DNA of 64,000 bases, taken from the NCBI RefSeq assembly GCF_008807375.1, contig NZ_CP043311.1, positions 1,282,001-1,346,000 of the forward strand, written 5' to 3'. Under the pieces are notes generated by a model. The model ran no database searches, was not told the DNA's origin, and was given only the letters and a program-made list of their open reading frames with translations. Both the position numbers and the translations under genes were made by a program. Below, one piece after another: positions 1-10,901 of the stretch. The stretch's first letter is position 1; every line of letters begins with the position of its first letter. This stretch comes from Pseudomonas lalkuanensis (GTDB taxonomy: Bacteria > Pseudomonadota > Gammaproteobacteria > Pseudomonadales > Pseudomonadaceae).

Positions 1-170
1 TGGCGGGGGAGGAGGGCTACAGCGGCGGCTTCGTCGAGCATTACCTGGGACCGCTGATCTATCCGGCGGGTCTGACGCCGGGCATCCAGCTCTGGCTCGG
101 GGCCCTCGTGCTGCTGATCAACCTGGTGCCCTACGGGCTGCTGGCGAGGAGGCTGATGCGGCGCCGCTAG
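1..170 (+). CDS. DUF2784 family membrane protein, C-terminal part
   Basis: The window opens inside this gene; the reading frame starting at base 3 runs to a TAG at 168-170. The visible 55 residues contain Y-S-G-G-F-V-E-H-Y-L followed by P-L-I-Y-P-A-G-L-T and then one hydrophobic segment ending in an arginine-rich tail (R-R-L-M-R-R-R). This matches the C-terminus of DUF2784 proteins as I remember them: small inner-membrane proteins of about 120 residues, function unknown. The start and first transmembrane segments lie outside the window. Confidence 0.8.
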   Translation, partial: AGEEGYSGGFVEHYLGPLIYPAGLTPGIQLWLGALVLLINLVPYGLLARRLMRRR

Positions 171-274
171 TGGTGTTTGCCCTCGTCATTCAGCGCCGTG
201 ATTCAAGGGTGGGAGGACTATGGCCTTGGCTACACTGCGGCTCATCTACCGCACAAGCAGAAAGGCACCTCACC

Positions 275-1081
275 ATGCAAAACCGCATCATGATCACCGG
301 CGCCGGATCCGGGCTCGGTCGCGAAATCGCCCTGCGCTGGGCTCGCGAGGGCTGGAAGCTGGCCCTGTCCGACGTCAACGAAGCCGGCCTGGCGGAAACC
401 CTGAAGCTGGTCCGCGAGGCTGGCGGCGATGGTTTCACCCAACGCTGCGACGTCCGCGACTACAGCCAGCTCACCGCCTTCGCCCAGGCGTGCGAAGAGA
501 AGCTCGGCGGCATCGACATTATCGTCAACAACGCCGGCGTCGCCTCGGGCGGCTTTTTCGAAGAGCTGTCCCTGGAGGACTGGGACTGGCAGATCGCGAT
601 CAACCTGATGGGGGTGGTCAAGGGCTGCAAGGCCTTCCTGCCGCTGCTGCAGAAGAGCAAGGGGCGGATCATCAACGTCGCCTCCATGGCCGCGTTGATG
701 CAGGGCCCGGCGATGAGCAACTACAACGTCGCCAAGGCGGGCGTGGTGGCCCTTTCCGAGAGCCTGCTGATCGAGCTCAAGGAAGAGGGCGTGGGTGTGC
801 ACGTGGTCTGCCCGTCCTTCTTCCAGACCAACCTGCTGGACTCCTTCCGTGGGCCGACCCCGGCCATGAAGCAACAGGTGGGCAAGCTGCTGGAGAGTTC
901 GCCAATCACCGCGTCCGATATCGCCGATTACATCTTCCGGGAAGTGGCCGCCGGCACTTTCATGATCCTGCCCCACGAGCAGGGCCGCATGGCCTGGGCC
1001 TTGAAGCAGAAGAACCCGCAGGCGCTCTATGACGAGATGGCCAGCATGTCGGCGAAGATGAAGGTCAAGCACCGCGCTTGA
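275..1081 (+). CDS. SDR family oxidoreductase
   Basis: A 268-residue classical short-chain dehydrogenase/reductase. The nucleotide-binding motif T-G-A-G-S-G-L-G lies at residues 8-15, N-N-A-G at 85-88, and the catalytic triad is S137, Y150, K154 (Y-N-V-A-K). An in-frame start at 170 would add 35 residues unlike any SDR N-terminus, so the ATG at 275 is chosen; an AAAGG lies just upstream. It likely oxidises or reduces an alcohol/ketone with NAD(P)H in the cytosol. The substrate cannot be told from sequence. It is a single gene, not in an evident operon. Confidence 0.85.
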   Translation: MQNRIMITGAGSGLGREIALRWAREGWKLALSDVNEAGLAETLKLVREAGGDGFTQRCDVRDYSQLTAFAQACEEKLGGIDIIVNNAGVASGGFFEELSLEDWDWQIAINLMGVVKGCKAFLPLLQKSKGRIINVASMAALMQGPAMSNYNVAKAGVVALSESLLIELKEEGVGVHVVCPSFFQTNLLDSFRGPTPAMKQQVGKLLESSPITASDIADYIFREVAAGTFMILPHEQGRMAWALKQKNPQALYDEMASMSAKMKVKHRA

Positions 1082-1098
1082 GAATCTGGCTGTCCGAT

Positions 1099-1172
1099 CG
1101 GTCAGGTTCGGCGCGGTTCGGGGTTGCCCGGCCGCGGACCGGGGGAGTAGGGTTGCTCCCCCGGCCTGACCG
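1099..1172 (+). promoter_or_regulatory. Predicted three-way-junction RNA leader before an MFS gene
   Basis: Three perfectly paired helices nest in 74 bases ending 20 bases before the GTG of the transporter gene. P1 is CGGTCAGG (1099-1106) with CCTGACCG (1165-1172). P2 is CGCGG/CCGCG (1112-1116/1132-1136) continued by CGGG/CCCG around a GTTG loop. P3 is CCGGGGGAG (1139-1147) with CTCCCCCGG (1156-1164). There is no T-run, so it is not a classical terminator. It could be a cis-regulatory RNA or simply a terminator-like structure in GC-rich DNA. No known riboswitch class was recognised. Confidence 0.45.
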
Positions 1173-1192
1173 CCTATCCGGATGGACCCACA

Positions 1193-2347
1193 GTGAAACC
1201 CCTTTCCCGTGCGCTGCTGATGCTGGCTCTGGTGCTTGCCGCGATCAACCTGCGGCCCGGCATCACCTCCCTCGCCCCCCTGATCGAACGCATCGCCCAT
1301 GAGCTGGCACTGAGCCGCAGCCTGATCAGCCTGACCACGGCCGTGCCCGTGCTCTGCATGGGGCTCTTGGCGCCGTTCGCGCCGCGCCTGGCCGTGCGCT
1401 TCGGGCTGGAGCGGGTGATCACCTTCTGCCTGGGGCTGATCGGCGTCGCCCTGCTGGCCCGCCTGGGCAGCCACGCCAGCGCCGTGCTGATCGGCAGCGC
1501 CGTGGCCATGGGCGCGGGCATCGCGGTCGCCGGGCCGCTGCTCTCCGGTTTCATCAAGCGTCACTTCCACGACCAGGTCGGGCGGGTGGTCGCCTGGTAC
1601 TCCCTGAGCATGACCATGGGCGGTGCCGCCGGCGCGGTGCTGACGCCGCCGGTGACCCAGTTGCTCGGGGACCAATGGCATTTCGGCCTGGCCTTCTGGT
1701 CCGTGCCGGCGTTCTTCGCGTTGCTGCTCTGGCTGCGCATGCCCAATCGCGCCGAGTCCGCCAGCGATGCCGCGCAGGGCGGCCTGCCCTGGGGGGAGTC
1801 GCGAGCCTGGCTGATCACCGCATTCTTCGCTCTCCAGGCCGGCTTGTTCTACGCCCTGACCACCTGGCTGGTGGCCCGTTACCACGAAGCCGGCCTCAGC
1901 CTCCTGCACAGCAACAGCCTGTTCAGCCTGTTCATGCTGGTGGGACTGCCCAGCGCCTTCGTGCTGCCCTGGCTGGCCCAGCGCTTCGACAACCGCTACC
2001 CGTTGCTGCTGGCGTGCGGCCTGATCAGCAGCGTCTGCCTGGGGATGGTCTGCTTCCTGCCGACCGTGCTGCCGGAAGTCTGGGCATCGCTGCTGGGGCT
2101 CGGGCTCAGCGGCTCCTTCGCCTTGTCCCTGGTGCTGCCGCTCTATGAAGCGCACACGCCGCTGGCGGTGAGCCGCTGGACGGCGATGATGCTGTTCGCC
2201 GGATACGGCATGGCCAGCTTCGCCCCGATCCTGGCCGGCCTCGGCCGCGACCTGGCGGGCAGTTACCAGGCGCCTTTCATGGTCATCACGGGGCTTGCGC
2301 TGGTCATGTGTGTGCTGGCCTGGGTGCTCGGGCTCAAGCGCCGTTGA
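1193..2347 (+). CDS. CynX/NimT-type MFS transporter
   Basis: A 384-residue polytopic membrane protein with about 12 hydrophobic segments. The N-terminal A-A-I-N-L-R-P-G-I-T-S-L-A-P-L is the hallmark of the CynX/NimT (YycB) branch of the major facilitator superfamily. Members move small organic anions or nitroimidazoles, but the substrate here is unknown. The start is a GTG at 1193; the nearby ATG at 1181 is out of frame and hits a stop at once. The gene follows a strongly structured leader and is followed by a hairpin at 2374-2407. Confidence 0.85.
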   Translation: MKPLSRALLMLALVLAAINLRPGITSLAPLIERIAHELALSRSLISLTTAVPVLCMGLLAPFAPRLAVRFGLERVITFCLGLIGVALLARLGSHASAVLIGSAVAMGAGIAVAGPLLSGFIKRHFHDQVGRVVAWYSLSMTMGGAAGAVLTPPVTQLLGDQWHFGLAFWSVPAFFALLLWLRMPNRAESASDAAQGGLPWGESRAWLITAFFALQAGLFYALTTWLVARYHEAGLSLLHSNSLFSLFMLVGLPSAFVLPWLAQRFDNRYPLLLACGLISSVCLGMVCFLPTVLPEVWASLLGLGLSGSFALSLVLPLYEAHTPLAVSRWTAMMLFAGYGMASFAPILAGLGRDLAGSYQAPFMVITGLALVMCVLAWVLGLKRR

Positions 2348-2373
2348 GGACTTCGACGCATTTCCTTTCTCCC

Positions 2374-2407
2374 GTGGCAGTCCTGTGTTAGAAGGCTGCC
2401 ACTGTTT
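2374..2407 (+). terminator. Probable terminator after the MFS gene
   Basis: GTGGCAG (2374-2380) pairs with CTGCCAC (2396-2402), extended by CC/GG inside, and is followed by TGTTTT. It lies 27 bases after the transporter stop and 16 bases before the next start codon, so it may only partly terminate. Confidence 0.5.
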
Positions 2408-2422
2408 TACTGGAGTGCCCGC

Positions 2423-2851
2423 GTGGAGTCCGAATCCATCGTCTATGGCTGCATCCGCGACTGGCCGTCGCTCGACGATCAGGAGCACCGCCTGCGCCGC
2501 GAAACCAATCGCCGTGTGCTGGACAGCCTGCCCAGCGGCGAGGCATGGCCCTTTCTCGGCCGTGAGATGTTCTCCTGCTGCGAGCAACCGGGCGAGGGCC
2601 TGTTCCGTACCCAGGTGATCCACTTCGGCGCGAGCTATCCGGCGGTGGAGTACGAATGGAGCCTCTGGGTGAAGGCGTTCGAAGCCCTGCTCAGGCAGCT
2701 CTACTGGAGCAGCGCCGTGGTCCACCTGGAAACCGAGCTCAACGGCATCCACACCTTCCGCTGGGAAAGCGAGCAGGGCTTCCACAGCCCCCAGGAAGAC
2801 AATCTGCGGGTGCGCTGCGCCTGGGAACGCGAAGGCGGCGTGCACGGCTGA
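2423..2851 (+). CDS. Hypothetical protein
   Basis: A 142-residue soluble, acidic, tryptophan-rich protein starting at a GTG ([14 protein letters not shown]). No signal peptide, membrane segment or motif is recognised. Codon use matches its neighbours and the frame is open throughout, which supports a real gene. It lies 41 bases upstream of the YnfA-like gene on the same strand, so the two may be co-transcribed. No function can be assigned. Confidence 0.65.
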   Translation: MESESIVYGCIRDWPSLDDQEHRLRRETNRRVLDSLPSGEAWPFLGREMFSCCEQPGEGLFRTQVIHFGASYPAVEYEWSLWVKAFEALLRQLYWSSAVVHLETELNGIHTFRWESEQGFHSPQEDNLRVRCAWEREGGVHG

Positions 2852-2892
2852 TACCTGGGCCGCAGGCCGCTCCATCCCGAAGGGAAACATCG

Positions 2893-3225
2893 ATGCTCAA
2901 TTACCTCTGGTTCTTCCTCGCCGCGCTTTTTGAAATCGGCGGCTGCTACGCCTTCTGGCTCTGGCTGCGGATGGGCAAGAGTGCCTGGTGGATCGTTCCC
3001 GGCCTGCTCAGCCTGACCCTCTTCGCCCTGCTGCTGACCCGCGTGGAAGCGGCCTATGCGGGGCGCGCCTATGCGGCCTATGGCGGCATCTACATCGTCG
3101 CCTCGCTGCTCTGGCTGGGTGTGGTGGAACGCGCCCGGCCGCTGGCCAGCGACTGGCTGGGCGCGGCCCTTTGCGTCCTGGGTGCCACCGTGATCCTGCT
3201 GGGGCCGCGCTTCTCGTCAAGCTGA
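2893..3225 (+). CDS. YnfA family small membrane protein
   Basis: A 110-residue protein with four hydrophobic segments. The first carries [13 protein letters not shown] and the middle [12 protein letters not shown], both typical of the YnfA/UPF0060 family in length and pattern. It is an inner-membrane protein; the family resembles small multidrug resistance transporters but the function is not established. The ATG at 2893 has GAAGGGA about 8 bases upstream. Longer in-frame starts upstream overlap the preceding gene and are rejected. Confidence 0.9.
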   Translation: MLNYLWFFLAALFEIGGCYAFWLWLRMGKSAWWIVPGLLSLTLFALLLTRVEAAYAGRAYAAYGGIYIVASLLWLGVVERARPLASDWLGAALCVLGATVILLGPRFSSS

Positions 3226-3489
3226 CGGCTGGCCCGGAATGTGCGGGATGCCTCGCGGCGCACTACCAACACCCGGCGACCAGGCTTCCTGCGAAGGCGC
3301 CGCCAGTGGCGCTGGTGCTGCTGCGCGTCATCCCGGGGAACAGCATCCGGTGTGATCTGGCCGGTGAATTTTCCCTCAACCTTTCCAGAGGGCCTGCTGT
3401 CGAAATCGACAAGGCAGCCCGCAAGACAGTCGCAGAAGCGGCTGATACGCCTTTCGGGCATCGAACCTCCCCGTGCAGGAGGATGCTGG

Positions 3490-4884
3490 ATGAACCTGCC
3501 GTCATCAGGGACCGTGGCGCGTGTCCTGGTGGCGCTCTATTCGATGCTCCTCCTGGCCTGCAGCTCACTGCCCCGCATCAACCCCGACATGGTCCATTCA
3601 CCGGCCGCCCCGGTGCAGCTGGATGGCGCCCATGGCCCGCTCTCCGAGTCGCGCAGCCAGGCGATCCTCGACCGGCTCAAGGTCTCCGGCATGCAGACGA
3701 ACATCTTCGACCTGCACCTGGCGATCGAAGAGGCCCTGGTGGGCAGCCCGCTTACGGCCGGCAACAAGGTCGACCTGTTGCAGGACGGCCCCGAGACCTA
3801 CGCGGCGATGTTCGCGGCCATCGAAAGCGCGCGGGACCACATCAACATGGAAACCTACATCCTCGAAGGGGACGAGGTGGGGCAACGCTTCGCTGACGCC
3901 CTGATTGCCAAGCAGCGCAGCGGTGTGCAGGTCAACCTGATCTACGACAGCGTCGGTACCCTCGCGACGCCGCCGGCCTTCTTCACCAGATTGCGCGAAT
4001 CGGGTATCCGGCTTGTGGAATTCAACCCGGTCAATCCCTTGACCGCCAGGTCGGGCTGGCAGTTGAACCAGCGCGACCATCGCAAGCTGCTGATCGTCGA
4101 TGGGCGTATCGCCATTCTCGGTGGAGTGAACATCAGCGGGGTCTATTCAAGCGGCTCCTTCGGTTCGAGCAGGCAGGGGCGGCCGCGCCGTGATCTGCCC
4201 TGGCGCGATACCGACCTGCGCATCGAAGGGCCGGTGGTGGCCGATCTGCAGAAGCTCTTCATCACGACCTGGGACCGGCAGAAAGGCGGCGAGCTGGTGC
4301 CCCGTCATTACTTCCCGCCGCTGGAGCGCAAGGGCAATGACGTGGTACGGGCCATCGGCAGCTCGCCGGACGAGCCCTACAGCCAGATCTACGCCACGCT
4401 CATCTCCGCCCTGCACAGCGCGCAGAGCGAAATCTGGCTGACCAGCGCCTACTTCGTGCCCGATCCGCAACTGCTCGACGCACTCAAGGCTGCCGTGGCC
4501 CGTGGCGTCGATGTGCGCCTGGTGGTGCCCAGCAGCACTGATTCCTGGCTGGTGTTCCATGCCGGGCGAGCCTACTACCGCGAGTTGCTGGAGTCCGGGG
4601 TGCGGCTCTTCGAGCGCCGCGACGCGCTGCTGCACGTCAAGGCCGGGGTGATTGACGGCGTCTGGTCCACCGTCGGCTCCACCAATCTCGACTGGCGCAG
4701 CTTCCTGCACAACCAGGAGGTCAATGTGGTGGTGCTGGGGGCGGAGTTCGGCGGGCGAATGCGCAAGGCCTTCCTGGAAGACGTGGACGGATCCGAAGAG
4801 CTGACCCTGGAGGCGTGGCAGCGCCGTCCCGTGCGCGCCCGCATCAGTGAACGGATCGGGCGCGCCTGGGAATACTGGCTCTAG
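3490..4884 (+). CDS. Phospholipase D / cardiolipin synthase-like lipoprotein
   Basis: A 464-residue protein with a lipoprotein signal peptide: hydrophobic residues 11-22 and a lipobox L-L-A-C with the modified cysteine at C24. Two HKD phosphodiesterase motifs follow: H197-x-K199-x4-D204 and H382-x-K384-x4-D389, each followed by a G-S/G-G stretch. The family transfers phosphatidyl groups (cardiolipin synthase) or hydrolyses phosphodiesters; membrane anchoring suits a phospholipid substrate. An upstream in-frame start at 3241 gives an arginine/cysteine-rich leader and is rejected; AGGAGG lies about 6 bases before the ATG at 3490. It converges with the next gene, the stop codons overlapping. Confidence 0.85.
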   Translation: MNLPSSGTVARVLVALYSMLLLACSSLPRINPDMVHSPAAPVQLDGAHGPLSESRSQAILDRLKVSGMQTNIFDLHLAIEEALVGSPLTAGNKVDLLQDGPETYAAMFAAIESARDHINMETYILEGDEVGQRFADALIAKQRSGVQVNLIYDSVGTLATPPAFFTRLRESGIRLVEFNPVNPLTARSGWQLNQRDHRKLLIVDGRIAILGGVNISGVYSSGSFGSSRQGRPRRDLPWRDTDLRIEGPVVADLQKLFITTWDRQKGGELVPRHYFPPLERKGNDVVRAIGSSPDEPYSQIYATLISALHSAQSEIWLTSAYFVPDPQLLDALKAAVARGVDVRLVVPSSTDSWLVFHAGRAYYRELLESGVRLFERRDALLHVKAGVIDGVWSTVGSTNLDWRSFLHNQEVNVVVLGAEFGGRMRKAFLEDVDGSEELTLEAWQRRPVRARISERIGRAWEYWL

Positions 4885-5264
4885 GCGGGGGCTTCGGAAG
4901 GGGAGATGGCATCGGGCGCGCGTTGACAGCTGGCTGTGCGTTCTTCCTCGCACGAGCGCAGGTAGGCCGCCTCGTGCAACGCCTGGGCGTCCGCCAGGAG
5001 CAGGCCGAGGGCCGAGGCGAGCCGGGCGGTTTCCTGGGCCAGGGCGCCGCCGCTGCCGGACTCCAGGATCCGCAGCAGGTCAGCCAGGGCGGTCATGCGC
5101 TGGTTGGCGGCTTCGAACAGGTGGGCCGAGGGTGCCCGGGCGTTGACGAAAAGGACGTCCCTGTACGGCTGGGACGAAGGCGGGAGGGGGGTGAAGTCGA
5201 TGTTCGGGCTTTTTCGCAGGGGAGAAAGGCCGAGGGTTGTCTGCATGGAGTGTGGACAGTGCAT
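4881..5264 (-). CDS. Small Pseudomonas protein resembling DUF3077/DUF6124 families
   Basis: A 127-residue protein starting at the ATG complementary to 5262-5264, which has AGGA 11 bases upstream; a longer form (to 5402) and a shorter one (M at 5246) have no better ribosome site. It has a variable N-terminus, then D-V-L-F-V-N-A and a helical C-terminal half rich in alanine and leucine. This is the layout of the small DUF3077/DUF6124 proteins common in Pseudomonas, whose function is unknown. The family call is from general resemblance, not a firm match. Its 3' end overlaps the PLD gene by four bases on the opposite strand. Confidence 0.55.
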   Translation of the reverse strand: MHCPHSMQTTLGLSPLRKSPNIDFTPLPPSSQPYRDVLFVNARAPSAHLFEAANQRMTALADLLRILESGSGGALAQETARLASALGLLLADAQALHEAAYLRSCEEERTASCQRAPDAISPSEAPA

Positions 5265-6094
5265 ATCCTTGCGTCCTCGCGTGCTAGAGGAGCCGCACCT
5301 TGCCATCACGACACGGAAGGGCGGCGGGCCGTGCAGGGGTCGCAAACCGGTTACGCGAGGAAAACCCGGCAAGGCCTGAGCCTTCCCTGCACGGCCCGCC
5401 ATGTTGCGATTGCAATTCAGGTGGATCGCGCCTTGCGTTGTTCGGGTTGCGACTCCCGGTCGCGGTTCCTACCGTGACGGTCGTGGACTCTAGCGAGGGC
5501 ATTTGTAGGTCCTCAAGGTCGATGAACCGTATGAAATTTCTTACTTTCGGCGGGAGACGGGATTTCCGCGCCAGCCTGTTACGCGTCGTCGGCGAACTTC
5601 GATCCAGGGCGCAGGATAAAATCGCGAGATAGAGCGGTTGCGCGTCAGTTCGGCGCATTTGCCGACGAAATGCCTGTTGTTTTTCGAAGCGCTGTCATCA
5701 TTTCGTAGCAGAACAACTACACTCTGACTTCAGAGTCTATTGGTGCTCTGTGCTTTGTTTAGGTCGCCTCGTGGCGGCCTTTTTTGTGCCTGTCGTCCAT
5801 GACCGGCCACCCTGTCGCTGGTACGGAAGAATCGCCGCTTCATCGCCTGCCGCGTCGCTCCCCGCTCCAATTAAATCCATACGAACCATCCGGATAAGTA
5901 TTCCGTTCGGTTGCTCCCTGCCGAAGTCATGCCTTTGACGCGGTACTGACCTCCATCTACGACTGACTTACTTTCCCCCCCAAGAACGGGGAGCTGGGTG
6001 AAGTTCGGCAAAAAGGCGCTGAAAGAGACGGTTATTGCCGTTATTCTGCGCGGCTCGTGCGCCTTCTCATCGGCATCGATGAAGGTGGGGCGAA
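5265..6094. other. 830-base stretch without a confident gene
   Basis: Open frames here are short, overlap on both strands and lack ribosome sites or family features. The region holds a perfect dyad ACTCTGA-CT-TCAGAGT at 5721-5736 and a plus-strand terminator at 5761-5786. An untranslated RNA ending at that terminator is possible. Confidence 0.5.
5761..5786 (+). terminator. Rho-independent terminator in an intergenic region
   Basis: AGGTCGCC (5761-5768), loop TCGT, GGCGGCCT (5773-5780), then a run of T residues. No plus-strand protein gene precedes it within 870 bases, so it probably ends a small RNA or an unrecognised transcript. Confidence 0.7.
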
Positions 6095-6348
6095 ATGGGC
6101 AATCCGGTGAAGAAGTTCTCGACTTCAAATCTTCCTGTCCCGTCAGGACGCCTGATCTCCTGGCCGCTCACGTGCCTGCTGCTGTCCTGGCAGGCGAGCC
6201 TCGCCGCCATCGCCGAGACGCCCCCGTCACCCTGACGGCGGAGCTGAACTACTGGCCCTTTCCGCAGCGGCTGGTGGATTACCTGCTGGGCAAGGACAAG
6301 CTGAAAGTGGAAGTGACGCGGATGGGGCAGGCGGCGCGAGCCCTGTAG
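6095..6348 (+). pseudogene. Small secreted protein gene split by a frameshift
   Basis: The ATG at 6095 (AAGG about 10 bases upstream) opens a 46-codon frame with a signal-peptide-like hydrophobic stretch (W-P-L-T-C-L-L-L-S-W-Q-A-S-L-A-A) and stops at 6233-6235. The frame in the next register continues with V-T-L-T-A-E-L-N-Y-W-P-F and stops at 6346-6348. Adding one C to the run of five C at 6221-6225 joins both into one protein of about 84 residues. Either the gene is broken by a one-base loss or the sequence has a homopolymer error. The product is not recognised. Confidence 0.45.
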
Positions 6349-6366
6349 GGAGGGCTTCAGCTCACC

Positions 6367-6389
6367 AGCGATTGAAATCGCCCCCACAA
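6367..6389. repeat. REP-like element (single copy)
   Basis: GCGATTGAAATCGCCCCCAC is a variant of the palindromic extragenic repeat that recurs across this window. It lies between the frameshifted gene and the YheU gene. Confidence 0.7.
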
Positions 6390-6410
6390 CGAAAGCGCCT
6401 TCCCATGGCG

Positions 6411-6641
6411 TTACTCTTCCAGCCACTCCTTGGGCACGTCCATCTTGCGCATCAGCTGGCACAGCTGGCTGTCAGGGTCGTAGACGATCACCGCTTCGCC
6501 CTTCTGCAGGGCGCGGCGCACCCGTTCGACGCGGGTTTCCAGCGGGGTGTCGTCGCCATTGTCGGTACCTTCGCGGGTGACGAAGTCTTCGATCAGGCGG
6601 GTCAGGGTTTCGGCTTCGAGCAGGTCAAAGGGGATGAGCAT
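6411..6641 (-). CDS. YheU family protein (UPF0270)
   Basis: A 76-residue protein with the family pattern M-L-I-P-F-D-L-L-E-A-E-T-L, V-T-R-E-G-T-D-N-G-D and G-E-A-V-I-V-Y-D-P-D-S-Q. Length and sequence match YheU/UPF0270, small cytosolic proteins of unknown function. It lies 49 bases downstream of the hybrid kinase gene on the same strand, a pairing I recall from P. aeruginosa. Confidence 0.9.
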   Translation of the reverse strand: MLIPFDLLEAETLTRLIEDFVTREGTDNGDDTPLETRVERVRRALQKGEAVIVYDPDSQLCQLMRKMDVPKEWLEE

Positions 6642-6690
6642 CGGGGGGCCTCCAGCGGGGGCGGAATGCTAACTCCGCCGGCCCGCCTCG

Positions 6691-9468
<2,778 letters not shown>

Positions 9469-9628
9469 GGGTGACCACCCGCGTTGTTATTCGTCCTTTG
9501 TCTCTCTACGAAAGGTAGCCGAGGGGCGGTGATGCCAGGCAGAAACCGATGTTCGACATGGCCTCACCGCTCCCGCGCAGCCTTCGTATTGAGCATAGGT
9601 GGCACTTTGCTCCTGGCGGGTTCGGCCT

Positions 9629-10822
9629 TCAAGGGCTGCCGTCGCCCTTTCCCACAAGACTTTCCACGGTCGGGACGCGCGTCTCGGTCTCCATCTGCGC
9701 GTCATGCTCCAGCTGATGGCTGAACGGCTCCAGGGACTGCTGGCTGGTGACCGCGTCGGTGGCGAATACCGGCGGGCTCATCAGGTAGGCGCCGATCAGG
9801 CGGGTCAGGGCTTCCAGGCTGTCGATGTGGGTGCGCTCGTAGCCGTGGGTGGCGTCGCAACCGAAGGCCAGCAGGGCGGTGCGGATGTCGTGGCCGGCGG
9901 TGACCGCCGACTGGGCATCGCTATGGTAGTAGCGGAAAAGGTCGCGACGCAGCGCAATGGCGTTGGCTTCGGCCAGGCGCAGCAGGTGCCTCGACAGGTG
10001 GAAGTCATAGGGTCCGCCGGAATCCTGCATGGCCACGGTCACGGCGTGCTCGCTGGAGAGCTGGCCGGGGGCGACCGGAGCGATGTCGATGCCGACGAAC
10101 TCGCTGACGTCCCAGGGCAGCGCGGCGGCCGAGCCGGAGCCGATCTCCTCGGTGATGGTGAACAACGGATGACAGTCGATGGGCGGTACCAGGCGTGCAT
10201 CGGCAATGCCCTTGAGGGCGGTGAGCAGGGCGGCGACGCCGGCCTTGTCGTCCAGGTGGCGGGCACTGATGTGGCCGCTCTCGGTGAATTCCGGCAGCGG
10301 GTCGAAGGCGACGAAGTCACCCACCGAAACCCCCAGGGTCTCGCAGTCGGCGCGGGTGGTGCTGTAGGCGTCCAGGCGCAGTTCCACGTGGTCCCAGCTG
10401 ATGGGCAGGTTGTCCACCTGGGTGTTGAAGGCGTGCCCCGACGCCAGCAGGGGCAGCACGCTGCCGCGCAGTACCCGGTTGTCCCCGAACAGGCTGACGC
10501 GGCTGCCTTCGGCGAAGCGGCTGGACCAGCAGCCCACCGGCGCCAGGCCCAGGCGGCCGTTGTCCTTGATCTCGCGGACGATGGCGCCAATGGTGTCCAG
10601 GTGCGCCGACATCGCGCGGTCCGGGCTGCTCTGCATGCCTTTGACCGTGGCGCGGATGGTGCCGCGCCGGGTCAGCTCATAGGGAATGCCGATCTCGTCC
10701 AGGCGCTCGGCGACGTAGCGCACGATGGTGTCGGTGAAACCGGTGGGGCTGGGAATGGCGAGCATTTCCAGCAGTACCCTCTGCAGGTAGGTGAGATCGG
10801 GTTCGGGAAGTGTCTGGCTCAT
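9629..10822 (-). CDS. NAGGN-system M42 family peptidase
   Basis: A 397-residue zinc aminopeptidase-like protein of the M42 type that accompanies NAGGN synthesis genes. Metal/catalytic landmarks are S-A-H-L-D-T near residue 73, H-L-D-D-K-A-G near 190 and T-E-E-I-G-S near 225. It probably cleaves N-acetylglutaminylglutamine amide or a related dipeptide when osmotic stress ends; this role is inferred from linkage, not from a specificity residue. It lies downstream of the synthetase gene with a 79-base gap holding a REP palindrome. GC-rich coding with no defect seen. Confidence 0.9.
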   Translation of the reverse strand: MSQTLPEPDLTYLQRVLLEMLAIPSPTGFTDTIVRYVAERLDEIGIPYELTRRGTIRATVKGMQSSPDRAMSAHLDTIGAIVREIKDNGRLGLAPVGCWSSRFAEGSRVSLFGDNRVLRGSVLPLLASGHAFNTQVDNLPISWDHVELRLDAYSTTRADCETLGVSVGDFVAFDPLPEFTESGHISARHLDDKAGVAALLTALKGIADARLVPPIDCHPLFTITEEIGSGSAAALPWDVSEFVGIDIAPVAPGQLSSEHAVTVAMQDSGGPYDFHLSRHLLRLAEANAIALRRDLFRYYHSDAQSAVTAGHDIRTALLAFGCDATHGYERTHIDSLEALTRLIGAYLMSPPVFATDAVTSQQSLEPFSHQLEHDAQMETETRVPTVESLVGKGDGSP

Positions 10823-10861
10823 GGGGGCTCCATAGTGCGCGGGTCGTTCAGCCTGATAGGC

Positions 10862-10893
10862 GGAGCGAATTCATTCGCGAATGAATTCGCTCC
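10862..10893. repeat. Perfect 32-bp REP palindrome
   Basis: GGAGCGAATTCATTCG is followed immediately by its exact reverse complement. It sits between the NAGGN synthetase and the peptidase, so the transcript would form a 16-bp hairpin that could protect upstream mRNA or reduce peptidase expression. Confidence 0.85.
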
Positions 10894-10901
10894 TACAGGT
10901 T

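Noticed and set aside
213..236. GGGAGGACTATGG upstream of the first SDR, resembling half of the steroid promoter element
   Set aside because: Only one half matches (the partner GTCC is absent) and no -10-like hexamer has the 38-base spacing in the matching orientation.
242..2890. Minus-strand open frame of 882 codons
   Set aside because: It lies antisense to the SDR, MFS and hypothetical genes, is extremely rich in Gln/His/Gly/Ala as GC-biased antisense frames are, and has no recognisable domain.
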